Positions 14,707 to 19,006 of a stretch of 19,006 nt of DNA are shown here, piece after piece (the first letter of the stretch is position 1; each line of letters opens with the position of its first letter). Source of the DNA: CAZEZY01 sp964516635 (GTDB lineage: Bacteria; Pseudomonadota; Gammaproteobacteria; Burkholderiales; Burkholderiaceae_C); contig CAZEZY010000034.1 in assembly GCA_964516635.1 (NCBI GenBank), positions 1 through 19,006 on the forward strand, given 5' to 3'. The notes below the pieces were generated by a model that did not search any database, had not been told where the DNA came from, and was given only the letters and a program-made list of their open reading frames with translations. The position numbers and the translations under genes are program-made.

Positions 14707-15447
14707 ATGAATCCGCATTTCCTGCCTCCCTGTGTGCCCCTGAACCGTCTGGATGAATCGCTGTCGCAGCACGGTTATGCCCTGATGGACGCCCGTTCGG
14801 TGCAGGCGTGGCTGGCCGTCGAGCCTCAGGCGCTCGCCGCTCTGCAGCCCAGTTGGGACCATCTGCCCAGCGATCGCTACCTGAAAGACGGGGGCCGTTA
14901 CCGCAAGCGCCGGCACAGCTGTTTTGTGGTGGATGGCGACCAGGTGCAGCAGGTCGCTCACCGGGCCCATTGGCAGCCGGTGGAATACAACGCCTTGCAC
15001 GGCGGGATGCAACGCTGGTTCGAACCCATGGACCCTGCCGTGGTCGCCATGCCCGCCTGGCAGCGATTGCTGGTGCAGACCGCTGCTGTCACGTCTGCCC
15101 TCAAAGGCCGCCAGACCTGGTACATCGAGGCACACCAGTTTCGGATCGACACCACCGACGGCATCGGGCGCCCCACGCCTGAAGGGGCCCACCGGGATGG
15201 CGTCGAGCTGGTGGCGGTGTATCTGGTCGGGCGTCACCGCATCAAGGGAGGGGAGAGCCGTGTTTTCGAGGCCTACGGGCCCAATGGCCAGCGCTTCACC
15301 CTGACCGAGCCCTGGTCGATGCTGCTGCTGGATGACGCCCGTGTGATCCACGAAACCACACCCATCCAGCCGATCGAAACCGATGAACTGGGGTGGCGCG
15401 ACACGCTGGTCCTGACGTGCCGAGCCGGGGGCTTCCAGGGCGACTGA
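14707..15447 (+). CDS. 2OG-Fe(II) dioxygenase family protein (PF10014-like)
   Basis: This 246-aa soluble protein is probably a non-haem iron oxygenase using 2-oxoglutarate and O2. The iron facial triad is visible as H162-x-D164 in AHRDGVELV and H215 in VIHETTPIQP, and R231 in WRDTLVL fits the 2-oxoglutarate anchor. The spacing and surrounding text (YIEAHQFRID, GGESRVFEAYGP, MLLLDDARVIHE) match the PF10014 group, which includes free L-amino-acid hydroxylases such as the L-isoleucine dioxygenase IDO. The substrate cannot be read from the sequence. The gene stands alone on the plus strand; its stop lies 2 nt from the convergent ViaA-like stop. The start lacks a ribosome site but has a -10-like hexamer 8 nt upstream. 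Confidence 0.88.
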   Translation: MNPHFLPPCVPLNRLDESLSQHGYALMDARSVQAWLAVEPQALAALQPSWDHLPSDRYLKDGGRYRKRRHSCFVVDGDQVQQVAHRAHWQPVEYNALHGGMQRWFEPMDPAVVAMPAWQRLLVQTAAVTSALKGRQTWYIEAHQFRIDTTDGIGRPTPEGAHRDGVELVAVYLVGRHRIKGGESRVFEAYGPNGQRFTLTEPWSMLLLDDARVIHETTPIQPIETDELGWRDTLVLTCRAGGFQGD

Positions 15448-15449
15448 TA

Positions 15450-16922
15450 TCAGGGGGAGGTCGGGTCGTCGGCCCGCCGCACCGCGTTCGGGAAGTACAG
15501 GGCGGTGAGGCTGCGGCTGTGCACGGGCGAAAAATGTTCGGGTGCCGCTCTGGCGGCTTCCGCATAACGGCGCCATTCCCGAACCCAGTGCAGTTCGTCG
15601 CAGACTTCCAGCAGTCCGATGGTTTCCCGGTCACCAATCAGGATGCCATGAACGCGCAATCCCAGTGAGGCCTTGGCCTGACGAAGGGCACGAAGACCCG
15701 TTGGGGTGACACCGAACTCACCATCGCTCACGATCAGGATGTCGGCATCACACCACTGGGCCTGCCGGACGTGTTCGATGGCCCTTTCAATCGGCGTCTG
15801 CACATCGGTGCCGCCATCGAAACCCTGCCCCAGGGTGTCCAGCAGGGTCTCCAGTCCTTCCCGGGTGGGGGTGAGTTCTCGGTCCAGCAACTCACCCTGA
15901 CCCCCGAAGGCCAGCAGACGGCATGCCCGCTGGGAGGCCGATGCGGTGCGTAGCGCCTGCAGCACGCAGGCCTTGGCCACGTTTTCCGGGGCGCCCTGCA
16001 TCGAGCCCGAGGTGTCGAGGCAGACGATCATCGGACCTCTGTCCTGCTGATGGGGGGCCTGTGCGGGCGGTGTGGGCAGCGGTGTCTGGTGTCCGCGCCG
16101 ATGGCCGGGTGTGCGGTCATCGTAGGTGAGCAACTGGGCTTCTGCAAAGCGGGCTTTCCACAATCGTCGCAAGGTGGGGTGATGAAGCATGGCGGTTTCA
16201 GCCCCCGTCATGCGGGCCAGCACCCGGGATCGCCTCACGCCATCGACATGACCCGGTTCGGACAGCCGAAACGCCGGGTCCTCTTCCACCGTTAGGCGAA
16301 TGGCGGTTTCGTGTGTGGTTTGCGGGCTCGTCCCGGCGGCTGGCTCGGCTGGCTTGCGCCTGCCGACCTGGTCGATGAAGCGCTGCAGGGCGGGCAGTTG
16401 CGAAAGCCAGCCACCGATGCGTCGGGCTTCGGCCCATTCGCGACGGTTCAGTTGCCCAGCCAGGTCGTCCCACCGCCACAGTCGGGCCTGACCGAGGTCA
16501 GGCAGCAGGGCCAGCGCCTCTTCCCAGCCCTGTTTCTGGAATTGCCAGCTGTCATGGAAGGTCTGCTGCAGACGATCGATGGCCTGAAGGCGGGATTCGT
16601 CAGCGGGTCTGTCGATGATCTGGTCGAGGTGCCACATCAGGCTTTGCAGGAGGTGAGTGGTCACCGAATCCTGACCTCGTGCCAGTTGCGGCAGGGCCAG
16701 TTCACCGATCAGGCGACGAAACCCGGCCAGGGCTTCGGGGTCTGCCCAGTCGAGTGGCGCATCGGGCAGTTGCCCCTGTCGCAAGCTGGCGAGCCACTGG
16801 GGAAGCTGCGCCAGACGTTGGGCGGTGGTGCCGCCGCTGCAGACCACTGACCAGCGCCAGATGGCCTCGGGCAGCCGGCTCAAGGCCCCATACGGGTCAT
16901 GAGCTTCGCATTCAGGTGCCAT
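15450..16922 (-). CDS. viaA: VWA-domain protein, ViaA-like partner of RavA
   Basis: This 490-aa cytosolic protein has a helical N-terminal domain and a C-terminal von Willebrand A domain. The MIDAS metal site reads DTSGSM (303-308), preceded by RGPMIVCL; GGTDV and VSDGEFG provide the later metal ligands. LWRWDDLAGQLNRREW, QLPALQRFIDQVGRR and EAQLLTYDD match ViaA of E. coli by eye. The start at 16922 overlaps the end of the ATPase gene by 11 nt; an open frame 26 codons longer is rejected as it is Cys-rich, lacks a ribosome site and runs inside the ATPase gene. ViaA stimulates the RavA ATPase and has been linked to respiratory complexes, iron-sulfur proteins and aminoglycoside sensitivity in E. 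coli. The targets here are unknown. Confidence 0.85.
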   Translation of the reverse strand: MAPECEAHDPYGALSRLPEAIWRWSVVCSGGTTAQRLAQLPQWLASLRQGQLPDAPLDWADPEALAGFRRLIGELALPQLARGQDSVTTHLLQSLMWHLDQIIDRPADESRLQAIDRLQQTFHDSWQFQKQGWEEALALLPDLGQARLWRWDDLAGQLNRREWAEARRIGGWLSQLPALQRFIDQVGRRKPAEPAAGTSPQTTHETAIRLTVEEDPAFRLSEPGHVDGVRRSRVLARMTGAETAMLHHPTLRRLWKARFAEAQLLTYDDRTPGHRRGHQTPLPTPPAQAPHQQDRGPMIVCLDTSGSMQGAPENVAKACVLQALRTASASQRACRLLAFGGQGELLDRELTPTREGLETLLDTLGQGFDGGTDVQTPIERAIEHVRQAQWCDADILIVSDGEFGVTPTGLRALRQAKASLGLRVHGILIGDRETIGLLEVCDELHWVREWRRYAEAARAAPEHFSPVHSRSLTALYFPNAVRRADDPTSP

Positions 16923-18246
16923 GGGGCAGTGCAGCAAAGCCGGCCCGCACCCGTAGCAGCCGTTGCAGCAGATCGGTCGCGGCCTCGCAACGGCGCGCAT
17001 GGGTCGTTTCGATGTGTTCCCGCCAGGATGGGGGGAGCCAGGTGTGTGCCCGTGCCTGCGTCAGGACCTCGGTGGCCTGCTGGTGGACGCTGTCGTGCAG
17101 GCTTTGAACCGCTGTCAGGCATTCGTCCACCTGTGACAGGCGGGTCTGGATGTGGAGCGGGGTGTATGACCGACGCGCCCGATCCGACAGCATGCGGATC
17201 ATGGGGGTGGATGGTGATCCCGGTCCGGCCATGGCCTGAGCCAGCGCCAGTTTGCCCGCCTCGGTGTCCGGTTCTTCGGCGGGGGCCCGTTCCTCGATTT
17301 CGAGCTGACCTTCGAATGCCCGTGTGGCTTGGTCCAGTCCGTCCCGCTCCAGTGGCACGGCATGAGCCACTTGCGCCATGAACCCGTCGGTCCAGCCGGG
17401 TACCTGATCCGGCCCGTGGGCCAGTACAAAGGGCAGGAGCCAGGTGTCCCATGGATCGACCTGATCTCGCCCCAGGCTCGCCGCCTGCACCTGAAGCAGA
17501 CGGGCCAGTTGGCGCCATCGCCGATCGGAGACGGTCTGACCGGTTTCCCGGCAGCGTTGACGCGCTTGAGTGAGCAAGGCCAGCACTTCGGGTGGCAGAC
17601 TGACCAAGCCGGCGCGATGTCGGACCTGAGCCAGGGTGTGGGCATTCAGCAGGTGGGTCTGAGCCGGGGCCTGGGTGACCGGTTGAAGCAACGCCGCAAA
17701 ATGCGCGTCGTCCACCGGCGTCACCGGTACCCGCAAGAGGAAGCGGTCGTAAAACGCCAGCAGGCTGTCGTCTTCCGGCAGTTCGTTGCTCGCCCCCACC
17801 AGGCAGACCAGAGGCACCGCGATGCGCTGCACCCCGTTGTCGAACCGGCGTTCGTGCAGCAGGCCCAGCAGGGTGTTCAGGATGGCCGAGTTGGCTTTGA
17901 AGACTTCATCGAGAAACGCCACCTCGGCCTGCGGGAGGTAGCCCTCGGTCAGGCGCTCGTAGCGGTCGTCTTCGAGCGCGCGAAGGGAGAGGGGGCCGAA
18001 CAGTTCCTCGGGTACCGTGAAGCGGGTGAGCAGTCGTTCGAAATAGTGCGCGCCCGGCATGAGTTGTTGCAGGCGGCGGGCCAGTTCGCTCTTGGCCGTT
18101 CCGGGTGGACCGATCAGCAGCAGGTGTTCACCCGCCAGGGCTGCCAGCAGCAGGGCTCTGGCGGCCACGTCGCGTTGCAGCAGGCCGTGCTCCAGGGTCT
18201 GGAGCGCAGCCTGCCAGGGAGGGGTGCCGACGGCCTGGCCGGTCAC
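16912..18246 (-). CDS. ravA: MoxR-family AAA+ ATPase, RavA-like
   Basis: This 444-aa ATPase should work as a hexameric remodelling or chaperone-like factor with its VWA partner encoded next. The AAA+ motifs are clear: Walker A GPPGTAKS (46-53), RFTVPEELFGPLSL, Walker B FLDE (111-114), and sensor-1 GASNELPEDD (151-160) followed by YDRFLLR with the arginine finger. The MoxR helix insertion is present, and a C-terminal extension of about 130 residues with coiled helices corresponds to the RavA-specific region. The start is GTG at 18246, sharing GTGA with the thiolase stop, so translation is coupled by a 4-nt overlap. E. coli RavA is somewhat longer (about 500 aa). Assignment to RavA rather than another MoxR subgroup rests on the ViaA-like neighbour. 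Confidence 0.87.
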   Translation of the reverse strand: MTGQAVGTPPWQAALQTLEHGLLQRDVAARALLLAALAGEHLLLIGPPGTAKSELARRLQQLMPGAHYFERLLTRFTVPEELFGPLSLRALEDDRYERLTEGYLPQAEVAFLDEVFKANSAILNTLLGLLHERRFDNGVQRIAVPLVCLVGASNELPEDDSLLAFYDRFLLRVPVTPVDDAHFAALLQPVTQAPAQTHLLNAHTLAQVRHRAGLVSLPPEVLALLTQARQRCRETGQTVSDRRWRQLARLLQVQAASLGRDQVDPWDTWLLPFVLAHGPDQVPGWTDGFMAQVAHAVPLERDGLDQATRAFEGQLEIEERAPAEEPDTEAGKLALAQAMAGPGSPSTPMIRMLSDRARRSYTPLHIQTRLSQVDECLTAVQSLHDSVHQQATEVLTQARAHTWLPPSWREHIETTHARRCEAATDLLQRLLRVRAGFAALPHGT

Positions 18247-19006
18247 ATCCGTTCAAAAATCGCGGCAATGCCCTGACCGCCACCGATACACATGGTCACC
18301 AGGGCGTAGCGACCGCCCACTCGCTGCAGTTCGTGCAGGGCCTTGACGGTGATGAGCGCGCCAGTGGCACCAATCGGGTGACCCAGCGAAATGCCGGAGC
18401 CGTTGGGGTTGACCTTGGCCGGGTCCAGTCCCAGGCCCTTGGTCACGGCACAGGCCTGGGCGGCGAAGGCCTCGTTGGCCTCGATCACGTCCAGATCATT
18501 GACGCTCAGGCCGGTGCGCTTGAGCACGGCCTGGGTGGCCGAGATGGGCCCCACGCCCATGATTTTCGGGTCCAGGCCGGTGTGGGCGTAGCCCACCAGA
18601 CGGGCCATGGGCGCCAGGCCACGGGCCTTGGCCGCACCGGCTTCCATCAGCACCACGGCGGCGGCGGCATCGGTGATGCCGCTGGCGTTGCCGGCCGTCA
18701 CGGTGCCGTTTTCCTTCAGGAAGACGGGCTTGAGCTTGGTCATGTCGGCCAGGGTGCAGCTGGGGCGGAAATGCTCGTCGGTGTCGAAGGCCACGTCGCC
18801 TTTGCGGCTCTTGAGCATCACCGGCACGATCTGGCCCTTGAAGCGGCCTTCCTGGGTGGCGCGTTCGGCGCGGTTGTGGCTTTCCACGGCCAGTTCGTCC
18901 TGCATTTCGCGGGTGATGCCGAACTGGGCCGCCACGTTTTCGGCGGTCACCCCCATGTGGATGTTGTGGAAGGGGTCGTGCAGGGCACCGACCATCATGT
19001 CGACCA
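18243..19006 (-). CDS. bktB: Beta-ketothiolase, BktB-like (N-terminus outside the window)
   Basis: About 253 C-terminal residues are visible, starting around VDMMVGALHDPF; the first third with the acyl-carrying Cys lies beyond the edge. The enzyme joins or splits acyl-CoA units: acetyl-CoA plus acetyl- or propionyl-CoA to the 3-ketoacyl-CoA. The remaining active-site motifs are intact: NEAFAAQA, GHPIGATGA with the catalytic His, and CIGGGQG with the second Cys near the end. HDPFHNIHMGVTAENVA, VKALHE and the ending GGGQGIAAIFERM closely match BktB of Cupriavidus as I recall it, more than PhaA, which suggests a role in polyhydroxyalkanoate or odd-chain metabolism. Its stop TGA overlaps the ravA start by 4 nt. 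Confidence 0.88.
   Translation of the reverse strand, partial: VDMMVGALHDPFHNIHMGVTAENVAAQFGITREMQDELAVESHNRAERATQEGRFKGQIVPVMLKSRKGDVAFDTDEHFRPSCTLADMTKLKPVFLKENGTVTAGNASGITDAAAAVVLMEAGAAKARGLAPMARLVGYAHTGLDPKIMGVGPISATQAVLKRTGLSVNDLDVIEANEAFAAQACAVTKGLGLDPAKVNPNGSGISLGHPIGATGALITVKALHELQRVGGRYALVTMCIGGGQGIAAIFERM

Noticed and set aside
16923..17000. Cys-rich 26-codon extension of the ViaA-like protein (two CxxC-like pairs)
   Set aside because: It looked like a metal-binding motif, but it lies wholly inside the RavA-like gene and has no ribosome site. Homologues start near the later Met.
1..19006. CRISPR arrays, insertion sequences, tRNA or rRNA genes, phage genes
   Set aside because: I saw no regularly spaced repeats, transposase or integrase motifs, or tRNA-like sequences. 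The composition looks uniform throughout.

Overview
The window is GC-rich and densely packed with genes. It looks like chromosomal DNA from a betaproteobacterium of the order Burkholderiales, probably near Comamonadaceae. Supporting this are a BktB-type beta-ketothiolase, an AapJQMP-type amino-acid transporter, AcuI, a DUF2189 protein and several start regions that look leaderless. I saw no tRNA, rRNA, CRISPR array, insertion sequence or phage gene. This placement is inferred from gene families and not from a marker gene.

Layout, left to right. (1) Positions 1-5166, minus strand, read from right to left: an MFS exporter, a 97-aa helical protein of unknown function, a small exported His/Cys-rich protein resembling CzcI, a TolC-family protein, a Tat-exported two-domain multicopper oxidase, a Tat-like exported cupredoxin, and the first codons of another exported protein cut by the window edge. 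This looks like a periplasmic copper-handling cluster. It starts like czcI-czcC, but a multicopper oxidase and a cupredoxin stand where the RND pump genes would be. (2) Positions 5229-9404, minus: a complete general amino-acid ABC transporter, aapJ-aapQ-aapM-aapP. It has an intrinsic terminator between aapJ and aapQ and a good candidate sigma-54 promoter upstream. (3) Positions 9750-12769, plus: an AMP-forming acyl-CoA ligase, a tiny two-helix membrane protein and the acrylyl-CoA reductase AcuI. (4) Positions 12782-14569, minus: a DUF2189 membrane protein followed by a short NptA-type Na+/phosphate symporter. (5) Positions 14707-15447, plus: a 2OG-Fe(II) dioxygenase of the amino-acid hydroxylase type. 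(6) Positions 15450-19006, minus: the C-terminal two thirds of a BktB-like thiolase, then a RavA-like MoxR ATPase and its ViaA-like VWA partner, joined by overlapping stop and start codons.

The points most worth a second look are the copper cluster, whose TolC-like protein seems to lack the barrel strands; the translational coupling of a thiolase to RavA-ViaA; the candidate sigma-54/NtrC control of the aap operon; and three genes that lack a Shine-Dalgarno but carry a -10-like hexamer 6-8 nt before the ATG. All motif calls were made by eye; no database search was run.
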